DNA of 64,000 bases from NCBI GenBank assembly GCA_000226015.1, contig JH152763.1:213430-277429 (forward strand), written 5' to 3'. The notes under the pieces are model-generated. The model did not search any database. It was not told the origin of the DNA and worked only from the letters and a program-made list of their open reading frames with translations. The DNA is from Mnemiopsis leidyi. Lineage: Eukaryota; Ctenophora; Tentaculata; Lobata; Bolinopsidae. The position numbers and the translations under genes were made by a program. This document shows, piece by piece, positions 47,684-59,616 of the stretch (position 1 is its first letter; every line of letters starts with the position of its first letter).

Positions 47684-50600
47684 ATGGATCACAGTAGATA
47701 TCTTATCGACCTGCTTCAGGTAACAATCTTGATGATTATAAGATTCTGGTCAAGCAAATTTATTTTCACAAGACACCAAACATTATTTTAAAATTCAAGT
47801 TGTCCCCAATATATGGGAATGAGTAGATAAAAATGTTGAAAAGTAAGATTACAATTTAAATGATGGTTCAATTGTATGCTAAAACAACAAGTCTGTGTTA
47901 AAATGCAGCTATTTTTCAGAAAGCTGAATTGAAAGCAAAAATGAGTCTCTATTATCTCAGAGAAGTTGGTAAGATATATAGACTTGAAGTCTTTATCTGC
48001 AAGTTTTAATTCGTGTACACACAAATAATAACATTCTCAATAAGGAAATAATTTGTACACATGGTAGCTGTAAGTTCCTCTCACATTTCTAATTGAAGGG
48101 CATTTGAGACAAAATTTGGTAGTGAAAGTATAAAATTCAGGTGAAATAAAGGAAGAAAAGTTTGGCAAAGATAATATGTTTAGTGATATCAATGAACTCT
48201 ACAATTCTTCTCAGATCTACTGCTCCAACTTGGAAAAGCAGGTTTGCCACGTTTAGCTTTTAAGAAACAAAATTAAATTTCTTTCACTAATAATTCATCA
48301 AAAGTAATTAGATCATACAAACCTCCACTCAACTTAAAATCTATCTGAAAATGTTTTTTGTCACTCTTAGCAATCTAATACAGCTAAAAGAAAAGAATGG
48401 TGAGATAAAACGGATCCAACAAGCTTCTGATGAAGTTACTCGCCACAATGAAGCAATGTCAGAAGAAATAAGTCACCTTTCTAACAAACTTGAGATGTAC
48501 CCAAAAACTATACAAGACCTTAAAGCGGAAATAGAGAAGCTCTCTACAAAGGTTCTATCAGTAAACTTACATTTTGACGAGCCACATTTTTCTCTTCCAA
48601 CTACCTATACCACAGCAGAGTACAAATTTTTGCTTCATAGATTATCATGCATGATCATGAGAGCTTGTAGATGAATTCAATTTCGACAAAAATGTACATG
48701 CTTTATTATTTGAGCTAATTTAGCATGCAATGTATTTGTACATTCGTTTTGCAAATCGTATATTTGTGTATGACTTTAAGTGTGAGTAATGAGTGACCTT
48801 CCTTCAAGTTATTTTTGTGACATTCTCACATATAGCTGTGGCTTCCATTTTCGGGAACAGATCGAACGACGCTTTATTCAAGTTACCAATAAATCATTTC
48901 AGGTCTCTAAGCTGGAGGAACAGAAAAAGTTTATGGAGCAACAAGCTGCACAAAATGAAGCAAGGGTAAGAATGGAGCTCCGTTTATTTTTACTTCTCCG
49001 ATTTTTATCTTATTATATAATTCCCAATTTTAATCTACTAATATAATTCCCATATATATGATAGTACTATACAATGCTGAAATAACAACGTAAAGTGCGA
49101 TTACAATTAATCTCGAAATCACAATATAACACGTAACAGTCGAGAGGGATAATTTGCAGTAATTGCTCGAGGCAAAGCCGAAGCAATAAGGCTGGTTAAA
49201 CACTGTTAAATACAGGTCACGCAATCTGTTACTGTGCCTAGAAGAATAAAGGCCCCAAAAAAGGAATTCAAGTTGCATCATATCTGTAAATGATAAAAAG
49301 AAAGGGTATTGAGATCTAGCAGGGTTATCACACCATTTTCCAAGCCGAGAGAAAACCTCCATAATTTATGATTTTGTAATGTAATTTTATCAAGTACATA
49401 CTACATAACCTCCTGTTATAATTTACTATAAAAGCTTTACCAGTTATTAGATTCGGTTAAAACTTTGTCCTTACAGATGGCTATGGTAATGTAATACCAG
49501 GTCATGATAACTTACTTGAAAGTACTGATCATTGCAATACACGTAGTATACCTACTACGGGGGTGACACGTGCACGGAATAAATACTCAAGAGTGCTCTA
49601 TGCTCATGGGTATACACTGACTTTTTGTACTAAATAAGACGTCAAAATTATCGGGGTAAATGCTGTTCGCTTTGTAGGATAATGATGATGCATGGCATTG
49701 ATTTTGGGTGTCGCCGGAAACTGATCTGATTCTCTTTTATCAATTATCATACGTTTTTTCAGCTCCAACAAAGCCAATCAATACAGCAAGATTTAATCCA
49801 GTCACAAGAGTACATTTATCGACTGAAAAAGTACTTGGATACCCCTCGAAACTCAGTATGTTATCTAACATACCTACCTACATTTTCTGACTCGTCATTG
49901 ATTGTGTTATGGTGTAGCAACAGAGAAAGGTATTTTCTGGGAGGGTCACAAATCGTTTACATCAGGAGTTAGCACTGCTCGATATTGATAAGGATTAATC
50001 ATACCTAACCTCTTTTTGTTAATCGCGTGTCACATTATACGAAAAATTTGTGACCCTTTCTTAAAATTCTAGAAAATACTAAATTTTTCAACAGTACATA
50101 CAGTACACGGCTTTGTCAAGGTTATATAATATATATTGATAGGAGTTTGCAATTATCCCTTAAAAGTTTCCAAGTCAGTTAAGAAAGCTGGACCCCGTGT
50201 GTAAATGACCATCACATTGAATAGAAGCACCTGTTATTTTCTCTCATTTACATTTGTCCAACTGTCACATAAATGTCATTATTTCTCTGATATGAAATGT
50301 ATTGTGTGATATGTACAGTGTCCCGTCTTCCGAGAGAGAAGGCAATCTACTGACAGTTAAATTCTCAAATACCAATTTTAACGTTCTAATATATTTTAAA
50401 GCTGCCCAATAATGATAAATTTCATATCTGTATAGTTTTTAGCCCCATCCCCCAGGAAGAAATATTGACACCGAAAAAATGTTTAAAAACAATTGAAAAT
50501 ATGCTATTTTGCCTCCTTCGGCCAGTTTTGTGTCTTATGCATTTATTCATGTAATACTTTTGACTTTAGTTCTCGTTTCTTTATTACCAGAAACTGTCTT

Positions 50601-51640
50601 ATCTAGGAAAGCCTATCTTGAAAAAGCCTATCTTGCGAAAAAAACGGTAAACCCTGCGGCAGCGTGCTCTCTTCGCCCCCGAAATTTATCATGGCTACGG
50701 GCCCATTGAGTACATCCCGATTTTCAATTCTATCGGTCAAACAGTAGAATTGCTAATTTCCTATTACCCCCGTGCATTCATTAGGCTTAAAGATCAATGC
50801 TGATTAATTACACCAAACGCATTGGTCGCTCATTACTTAAGAAATACCAAAGGAGTTACATACTTACAGAATACCCTACGAATAATGATGCCCCCCCTTC
50901 AGAACTCAATTTCTTGCCCTGTTCCCGTCCTCCAACTTGATAAGACATCCCAGACCTGTACCAACTCCCCCTCCTCTTCTACTTCTTCTGAAAATGGTCG
51001 ACAAACACAGGTATTTTATTGTTTTCGCATTTACATTTTTTAAACATTTACAGAGGTAGAGGTATCGAATCTCCACCTATTGCTCCCACGCAATTTTCAT
51101 AATATGATATTTATGACGTTAGTGAAATCTTTCATCTTTATCTAACAACCCCTCAATCTCTCATTGGATATTTCGATCCCACTAGGTACAAGCTGTATTG
51201 AAAGATCAATCTCAGACTATTTCTAAACTGCGATATGATTTGACAGCCTTAAAGAAATCTTGCTCCGACTTTAATGTTTTACAAGGTAAATTTAGCATTA
51301 TGGTTCCTTTAGTTCCTTGCCACATGTTTATCATGTTTACAAATAACACGAATTTTCGATTTTATCAATAATCTAATAATCACTATGCCAATCGTATTGT
51401 AAGTTTTCCGCAGATGAGCTAAACAAAATAAAGCAGTTAGTTGAAAGTCGTAAACACAGCAGCTGCAAACTAAGTGAGGAACGAAACCAAAGTCTGATGT
51501 CAGGCGATGAGATTAAATGTGAGAACGGTCTTCATGAAAATGATGTGGATGAAAAGGATGAACGAAATGTAGATAAACCAACAACCATTCCAATTCAGTA
51601 TCTCTTAAACGTAGGTCACTTCACAGAATTTTTGTATTAA
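47684..51640 (+). CDS. Coiled-coil protein, eight exons (about 284 aa)
   Basis: Exons 47684-47719, 48215-48241, 48384-48551, 48903-48965, 49763-49855, 50870-51010, 51186-51285 and 51414-51640 join in phase from the ATG (MDHSRYLIDLLQ). The first six introns are all phase 0. Exons 1-5 form one continuous heptad-patterned coiled coil (IYCSNLEKQ, LKEKNGEIKRIQQ, EEISHLSNKLEMY, VSKLEEQKKFMEQ, LQQSQSIQQDLIQSQEYIYR). A disordered Pro/Ser-rich linker follows (exon 6), then a short second coil (VLKDQSQTISKLRYDL, ELNKIKQLVESR) and an acidic tail. The frame ends at a stop at 51638-51640 if the GTAGGT at 51611 is not used as a donor; if it is, more exons follow that I cannot see. No family is recognised. 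The build would suit a centrosomal, ciliary or synaptonemal scaffold, but that is only analogy. Confidence 0.72.
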
Positions 51641-54600
51641 AAACTTTTTTCAACCTCTCGCTGTTTTTATAAAGGTTTCGCCGCGGTTACTGAATCGCGG
51701 CCGTTGCAGCACATTTTATATAATTGATTATTGTATTAAAAGGGTTATTGTGGCTAATAAATTTAAGCGCTCTAGCACACTTCTGGGTGAATCTGCTCAG
51801 ATCGTGACCGAATAATCAAATATCGTTATTGAACAGAGTCGTTCAGAAAACCGAGTTGTTTTAAAATGGTGCATAATTCATTTAAAGGTGCATAATTCAT
51901 TTAAAGTAGTGCGTGATTGGTCAATAATGTTACACTTTTTTAGACGCGCTTCTTAAATACTGTGCAAGCAATATTGTGATTGCGCAATGCTCGAAATCCG
52001 AATCTTTAATATTTAAAAATCGCTATTCTAACATTTCACTTTTTGGCCTTCATTATGCGTTAAGATATTCCTGTATTAGTTAAAACCGTTTCTGCTCTGT
52101 TGATCTAATCCCAAGTCAATATCATATTCATCTTTTGATGATTTGATTTAAATTGAATATATCTGAGTCAATTAATCTTATTAATCTCCACGTGCAAAGC
52201 AATCAATAAGAACGCCGATTTTGCAATGTACAGTTAAACCCGCGAACCTAAATCATATCACAACCTTGTAATTGAAATAGACTATTGACGAAGTAAAACG
52301 AACAAAACAAAATTAATAAATATTCTAGAGGAAAGGGGCAATAGTCTGGCAATTTTGTCCGGTGTCGATGCAACAAAATGACAACATTATGACAACATTT
52401 AGACCACAATATGACAACATTACGACTTCATTAAGACCACATTATGACAACATTATGGCAACAAACAACAATAAGACAACAAACCATAAAACAACATTAT
52501 GACAACATTAAGACAACAGTTAAACAACAAATTCGTTAAAATCAACAATATCACAACATTAAGACAACAAAATTGATTAAGTCTTTGTCAAACTTTGTCA
52601 ATTATTTAGTGAAACATTATGGGGATATTAGAACAACAACTAAGCAACAAGTCAGCAAAAATTAGGCAATGAAGACTTAGTTATTTGAACAGGTATCTAA
52701 CTTGAATAATTATGATAATTTCGTCAAACTATTAAAGTAATAAAGGATGACATGGGATATGATGCGCTTGTCTGTGACTTAATCTAGCGGGCACAGTTCT
52801 TGTTTTTCGTGTTCATTGTGTGCAACTGCGAGGCTTGGGGAAAGACAACGATTCTCCCGTGTTTAATATTCAACGCAATTGAAGTTAAATCTTTGGCGAA
52901 TAACATTAATGTTACTTCGTTTCGATGTAATTAGTATAGACATCGAGGTAGATCAATGAAGTGTGGCTTTGAGTTATGGCCGTATGGAATATAGTCATAT
53001 GTCGCAGCAGCTGAGCAGCACATCATGATTAGATGTTGTGGTTGGGAATATCCGATATTCCATATCTTTTTGTCGCTGCTTTTTGAGATTCGCTATCGGA
53101 ACTGTAAACATCCCTTTATGACTTATAAATTATTTTTGTTGTATTGGGCGGCGATTATTGACAAGTAGTGAAGAAACCAAAATATTGGAATGAAGATTAT
53201 AAAGAATTCAGGAATAGAAAGGCTGAACAGCAAGAAGATGACCTCGTCGAAATTCGATAATTTACCAAAAATATTGATTTTTGATGATTGTTTGCTTGTC
53301 TGTTGTTTTTAATAAGTGACACTCCCTTAAACTTCTTTTGAAATAGGAGCACCCCAAACCACAGGTTGAGTAAAACAATACTCATTTCAGTGGCATGGAC
53401 CTTGGGTAAGTACGATTGTTCTTGTTCATTTCCAAGATTGCTTATGCAGATCCCAACGATGGCCTGATCCTTGCTCTACAGAACTTTATACGCAATATTG
53501 GTACGTGTCTACAATCCTCTCCTAGGAAGTCTTTCTGTCATTCTTGTCAATAACAAGGCGTCATCTCGTTTTTTACATCTAACAGCAATATTATTAGATC
53601 ACTATCTCCACTTTCTCCGCTAATTCCCGGAATTTCGTGAGAACTTGCAGTGCAGATATTGTCTTGTCTCTTTGCTGATGATCTGCGTTAATGAAGTTGA
53701 AACACTGCACTTCACAACACAACGCCACCAGGATTTCTAGCACGCCAAACATCGAGATATTGCGTTACCGCTCTCAATTTAGGCGGATCGTTTACCATAA
53801 TCCCATCATCCACTATTTCGATCGATTTGCGACGGTTGTTTCTTTTCAGACGTTATCTCGGTGTTAATGTTTGTGATTACAGTCGAGATGAATTCATTTT
53901 AGTTCGAGATACCTATAGACCAGTTGACCTTCTCTATTTGATTGATGCTCTAGGATCTGATGTCTGTACTGTGTGTGTGTGGTACGAGACATAATGATAT
54001 AACAACATAATTTTCTGTTCTATTTGATTTTGATTTGAAGTTTCACTTTTAGATTCTATAACTTAGTAACAAGTCTATATACTTTCGCTTTTGGCCTTTA
54101 ACCCAATGGCCAAATTGTAAGCCTTATGATATTTTGTGTCCTTCCTATCTATGACTATTACATTTTGTCAAATATACTTCTTCGAAGAAAGTTTCACATC
54201 AAATCAATAGCGATAACAGGAATAGTACTTGTCACATAGACTACAACTATTGCCCTGCAGTTCTGGTCACATGACCTGGTTTTGGTTTTATTAATGAGGA
54301 CCGTTAATGAGTCCCTCACCAGTCACGTGAATCCTTGGTTTGGTAATGATAGCGATAACCGCAGGAGCACTTCTTTACATTGGGTAATCGGTAAATTGTG
54401 TACAAAATAATCATTGCCTTCTCCTCACCCCTCACCTTCTATGTGATATAGGTAGTTATCAAATTACCAAGGAACGTGTCTTTATTTCATTTTCTAAAAC
54501 CTCTCCAAACCACTAACTAGTAATTGGATTGCATTCGAAAACATACATCAATGTCTCTTTAGGATTGGGCATATTACCGCACGTTGGACATATTAGCATA

Positions 54601-57269
54601 TTATCGCACGTTGTTGGGTTATTGAAATGCCAATACGAATTATTAGGGAGTTTTTGACGTCGTCAAATGGATTTGCATTCTTAGGAATATCAGTCATTTG
54701 TCTTTTTGAATATGATTGTGATGCCACGGTATATTGACGGACTACGGAGCCATCTTAAAAATGTGGATGGAAAAGGACGTAACAGTAGAATAACTTTGAT
54801 CATTCTTAAGAACAAGTCTTATCGCACTTTCTACTATTCTTTTCTTTAATTAAAATGATGTACATGCTCATATAGTTTTGATAAGACAGATCTTAATGCT
54901 ACATCACTCAACAAGGCCAGCCTCACTATCATATGGCCATGCTACATAACGTTGATCATATGTATCCCACGATCTTGTTGAGTTTAAACCAGAGCTGTTT
55001 TTGTAGACATGAAGTCCAAACTCACACAAGATTTATGCGATGGAGCCTGAACCTTTGCCGTGCAGCATATAACACAGTCTGATTGTAGATTACCTTTTCT
55101 AGCATTTCCTTTCCCTGCTGACAATAAAATTGGACTATTCCGCGTGTCTATATATTGCTCTGCTTTAATGCCGTGTTCTGTTTTTAAGAGTATTGTTCAT
55201 TCCAGCACTCAAACATTTTATTGAACTCTTTTGAGCAATTTCAAATTTCCAAAGAAGCGAAAAAATTGTACATGCTTCACGGTTCAACGAATTTTAATTC
55301 TTTTCGAACCAGAAGACACCTGAATGTAATTAACATTTATTTAATTTTGTTAATTCTCTAATTTGTGCCTTATTCGAAAGAATGGGTAGTTATCTTTCTT
55401 ATTAAGTAATTAGCTCATGCTGTATTAGGTTACCCGTAACTTTTCAAGTTTCTACCTAACAGGTGCCTGGGAAGGAGTAAAGAGCCCTTCGCCGCTCTTC
55501 ACACCTCAATCAATCGAATTAGATCTTTAGAATTGAGGTCTCAACCACCTGGCAACGTCTATCCAGCTTCATCCATTCTTCACCATTCTTCACCATTCTT
55601 TCTTTTTCAGTTAACTTTCGAGGATCATTTTTAAGTCTTTAAATACTGAATAAAAAGGTATGATCTACTTCTTGAATGGGCTGAAAAAGGTGTCAGATCG
55701 AACAACAATCATGTCACAAGAAACTGTGGATCTCGATCATTTGACTTTGACATTTACTCATATTTTATCACCCATCAGACATCAATCGCTGTTATAGCCA
55801 AGCATCAAACAGGAGAAAGTCATCATTACTCGTCAAGTTTTGTGAAAAAATGATTGCTCTGCTTTATAAAACATCAATGGAGACATGCCTTTAAAATGAA
55901 ATGTCAAATATCTTATCGCCTACGTCTAGTCATTGATTTATTGGCTGTCATCCAACCTAAAATTGAGTTTCAAAACGTGAAAGTTAACGCGATAACAGCT
56001 GTATCTAGTGAGTTTGCAACCTATTTGCATCCTCCATTTGGTATCGTTTTTGCAACTTAATAAGGTTTCGCCATCTTTAGTCTTGTCGCATATCTAATCA
56101 TTTTAGAAATCGTATTGCGAAGTTGCTCTAAGACTTTTAGTCAAAACGTTGCCATCGCTTAGATAATTACATCATTGTTGACATTTTTAGAATTCACGTC
56201 TCTCCTTGTAAATATGCGAGCCAAAACTCCACTTAAGGGATCTGGACTCAAAAACCTTTGCGTTTTCTTCTTTGGAATCAGTGTCCATGTCGAACAAAAA
56301 TTGATTTTTACACCCAGTAACAGGAACCTGGAACAGTTAGTGAATGAGCGTTTTTTGTTTGAAAGAAGTTAGATAGTCTAAAGTTTTAGGTTTATCAGTG
56401 TTGAAGCTATTTTGCTATCGCAGGCCTATCGAAAAAGTGAGGTCATCATTTTTGACATATTATATAATAGAGAGATTGCACGATGCGACAACGCTTTTAT
56501 GAACAATTAAGATCGCACCGTCACAGTGTTTCGGGTTTAATTTTGGTGACTTAACGGCATTACTTTGAGTTGCTTCGTAGAAACACGCTCTCTCCGTGAT
56601 TTATTGTGTCGAGACTACCACGCCTCGCTTCTATGCTGTCGAAGTTACCAGGGTAACTCCCATAAACGGCTTTATGTCACGGTGTGCATTGCACACTGTG
56701 CAACGTCAATGTCGTAAAGGGATTGTAATTTGGTAAATGATCTAAAAGAGTTAAAAATTTGATCGACATGGCTTTAAGGACGCAGATCGTTTCATGTGGA
56801 ACTGCATAAGTGCGTTGATCTGGTAATATTTGTTATCACGAATAAACTTCATCTTCGCATAACTATCTACGTTGGCAAGTTTCGACCTTTCCTTAACTAG
56901 GTTTTACTTAATTCAAATTGTATGACAAAAATACGATCAGTCGACAAGTCATATAACTGCATCCAACAACTCACGGAAGTCGTGTGATTGAATGATTTAT
57001 TGCTTTCTTTGCTTCAATGTGAAACTTCGTGCAATAATTTTATTTACTCCATCAGCATTTCTTCTCAACGGTCATCTTAACCTTTATCGCCCTTTTATCA
57101 ATTGTTTTTCTTCAACGGTGAAAGTTTGGTACTTTGTTATCTAAGGTATCCATCAAACTATGAAAACTCACAGCGATATTTACCATCTGAGTATAATATC
57201 TAGATAGTTGTGCAATGACAAATTTCAATTTCCAGATTTCTATGATCTAACGGTTACCCGACGAACAGC
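51641..57269. other. Gene-poor stretch, no gene seen
   Basis: Only short frames without motifs are present. It holds a degenerate ACAACATTATGAC repeat at 52370-52570 and a small duplication of CATATTA[C/T]CGCACGTTG near 54568-54612. The latter part is the upstream region of the second GPCR. Confidence 0.55.
52370..52570. repeat. Degenerate tandem repeat ACAACATTATGAC
   Basis: Roughly ten irregular copies of a purine-rich unit (ACAACATTATG / ACAACATTAAG) separated by short spacers. It is AT-rich with no T-A alternation and no coding. Confidence 0.75.
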
Positions 57270-58466
57270 ATGAACAACCAGTCTACCTCCTCCACCTCAG
57301 GGGCTCCTCTTCCTCCCCTGAAACCTCCTAAGGCTATCTTCTTCACAACCCTCTCCTTCTCCTGCTCCTTCTTCGGCCTGGTCGGGTCCTTCTTCTCGCT
57401 GCTGTACTTTGTCAACAAGTTCCGGAACAAACGAGCGTCCAGTACGCTCCTCTTTATCCTGATAAACGTAACGGACGGTGTTATTTCTCTCCTGATCGTC
57501 TTTGTGGGAATGTCCCACATCACCGAACCTTTCCTCTTCACCAACTCCATCTTCTGTGATGTGTGGGGTGTCCTCTGGTATGTCGCCGCTAGGATGTCCA
57601 TATTTCTTATCGGATTTCTCAGCATCTCCCGGACTTACATCATCAGTCGTCCCTTCTCGGGGATGAACATAAAGAGGGTGGTGGTACCCGCCGGTGTCTA
57701 TTTCATCATCATGTTGGTGCAGCAAACCTTCGTGTTCTGGCTGGGTGCCCGGTATAGATACGACAAGGATTACGGACACTGCTCCATAGATCCCTTCGAG
57801 GCGTTTAAGATGTTGGATGAGAAGGAGATCAATGTTCTGACTCAGGTGTTCTTCTTCATCTGTGTTCCTCTGGAAAACATCTTCCCGTGGATGCTGGTTC
57901 TGATCAGCTGCATTCTGACGGTCAGGTCCATCAACAAGCAAGACCGACAGTTCCATGAAAAGAGTAACCGTCAGCACAGCGTTACTGCCAGTGTTTACCG
58001 GAAGTTCCGAGAGAAGTTCATTAATAGTAACCACCCCTCTCTAGTTCCCCAACACGAACACAAGTCTATGGGGCAGTTGCGATCTAGTGACGACAACAAG
58101 CGCACTGCTACAGTCAACATCCTGATACTGACAATTGTGTATCTCATCTTCAACACCTTCTCGGTCACTGTCTTCTCCCTTGATACCATCGAGATTTTCT
58201 TCCACGACAAGTTCTCCATTTACGAGAAGATCTCGTCCCAGGCCATTAGGATCATCTTGTTGCTGGCCTGGGTCTACTCTGTTGCTTTAAACAGCGCGTG
58301 CAACGTCCTCGTCTACTTTTGTCGACTAAGAAGCTTGCGGAGGTTTACCGTTCAGACGATCACTGCCTGCAAGATCCCTGAAAACGTGAAAGAAACTCGA
58401 TCTAACATATTTTCGCCCTACAATCGGAGTCGGCTGCGTAATCCTACCTCCTTGACAATACTCTGA
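57270..58466 (+). CDS. Divergent rhodopsin-class G protein-coupled receptor, intronless
   Basis: A 398-residue single-exon receptor beginning MNNQSTSSTSG, with a Pro/Ser N-terminus and one sequon. Helices lie near residues 25-47, 58-80, 98-124, 137-158, 190-218, 281-303 and 325-350. Retained class A features are D69 in helix 2, C96 before helix 3 with C171 in loop 2, and a long basic third intracellular loop (219-280). Departures are SRT (120-122) for DRY, no C-W-x-P in helix 6, and NVLVY (345-349) for NPxxY. The tail is basic. The codons end mostly in C or G, unlike the AT-rich flanks. The ligand is unknown. Loss of both microswitches suggests atypical activation or constitutive behaviour. 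Confidence 0.88.
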   Translation: MNNQSTSSTSGAPLPPLKPPKAIFFTTLSFSCSFFGLVGSFFSLLYFVNKFRNKRASSTLLFILINVTDGVISLLIVFVGMSHITEPFLFTNSIFCDVWGVLWYVAARMSIFLIGFLSISRTYIISRPFSGMNIKRVVVPAGVYFIIMLVQQTFVFWLGARYRYDKDYGHCSIDPFEAFKMLDEKEINVLTQVFFFICVPLENIFPWMLVLISCILTVRSINKQDRQFHEKSNRQHSVTASVYRKFREKFINSNHPSLVPQHEHKSMGQLRSSDDNKRTATVNILILTIVYLIFNTFSVTVFSLDTIEIFFHDKFSIYEKISSQAIRIILLLAWVYSVALNSACNVLVYFCRLRSLRRFTVQTITACKIPENVKETRSNIFSPYNRSRLRNPTSLTIL

Positions 58467-59616
58467 GAACCTAGAGGATACTCCTTTCGTGTTATATGCG
58501 ACTATACTAAGTATAGTATACTATACCTCTTTAGTGCTTCATGACTTTATTTTTGTTTGAATGTGATGAGGAATTTCATCTTCGACGTCTGTGTATTTTT
58601 TCAAAAATCTACGATTTTTTCTCGGTCACTACGTGAGTTGTCAGTTATTCATGACAACAAATGATCCAGGCTTATCGTAAAACCATTCTGTGTAACTATT
58701 AATTATTAATTTGTTCATCTTACTATCTCAGAATGAACCAACGACAGTTTATGGATAGCAAAATTATTTGTATAATACTATTTGATGTTTGTTGTGATTA
58801 TCAATTATGCTCGTGTTTTTGATCTTCTTTCTGATCTCATGTTCGTCTTGTCGAACTTTTGACCGTGCTATAAAGTTAGCCGCTCTGTTCTAGTCTGTGT
58901 TAATGCGAATATGAATGTGCTCACAGACACGCATCATCTTTTGATGCTAAGTTTCTTGGAATATTTTACGATTAACCATAGTACTTATATTAAGAAATAC
59001 ACGAGTGGATTTAGTGCACAAATTTTGAAATGCTAGAACTAATTCAATCATTAGCAGAGAGTTGGGCCACCCCGAATGGCAAGGCCAGAAAATCCAAAAG
59101 TCGTAAATGCGGTTATACTCCTACAAGCAGTAGATTTCATGGCTAAACATGACAGTATGAGGATTATTCAGTGTGAGAAATAAAGTTAAGAAGTAAATGA
59201 GACGTTCCCGTAGTTTAGAGAAGGAAGCAGGTGGCATGCTATGTGGCCACCTTGATTACATTCATTAGATACCGAGTGTGCGGCTGCAGCACGTCACATA
59301 GCCAATCCTCCTGATCAGCTCTCTAGAGATCAGCTCTCTATCACTGTCCTATTATCAGTACACGTTGTGTTACCATGGGAAGTTGTGTCACTTAACCTCT
59401 CAGCAAATCTGTAACTCGCACTTTTTGTGACGAGTTTGGATCTTAAATTGCGTTTAATCAAAGAAAGCGAATAGCTATTCTGTTCGAGAGAATACAAATT
59501 TCGATTTGCACTGTCATAGTGACTTAAATATTATAATCCATAGCTGGAACTGAGCTCTGTAGATCATCATATGATTAATTTTGAAAAAGTCTATATTCTG
59601 ATAATTGTGACATCAG
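58467..59616. other. Intergenic stretch, no gene seen
   Basis: It contains an AT-rich palindromic tract (ACTATACTAAGTATAGTA near 58500) and no coding signal that I can support. The 5' exons of the kinesin-like gene, if any lie here, were not found. Confidence 0.5.

Noticed and set aside
49708-49890. 60-codon frame beginning near the fifth exon of the coiled-coil gene
   Set aside because: It is a different frame from the exon. The phase-correct reading is the Gln/Leu-rich coil (LQQSQSIQQDL).
57297-58034. 245-codon minus-strand frame rich in Asp/Glu/His
   Set aside because: It is the antisense shadow of the second GPCR, whose codon bias keeps the reverse frame open.
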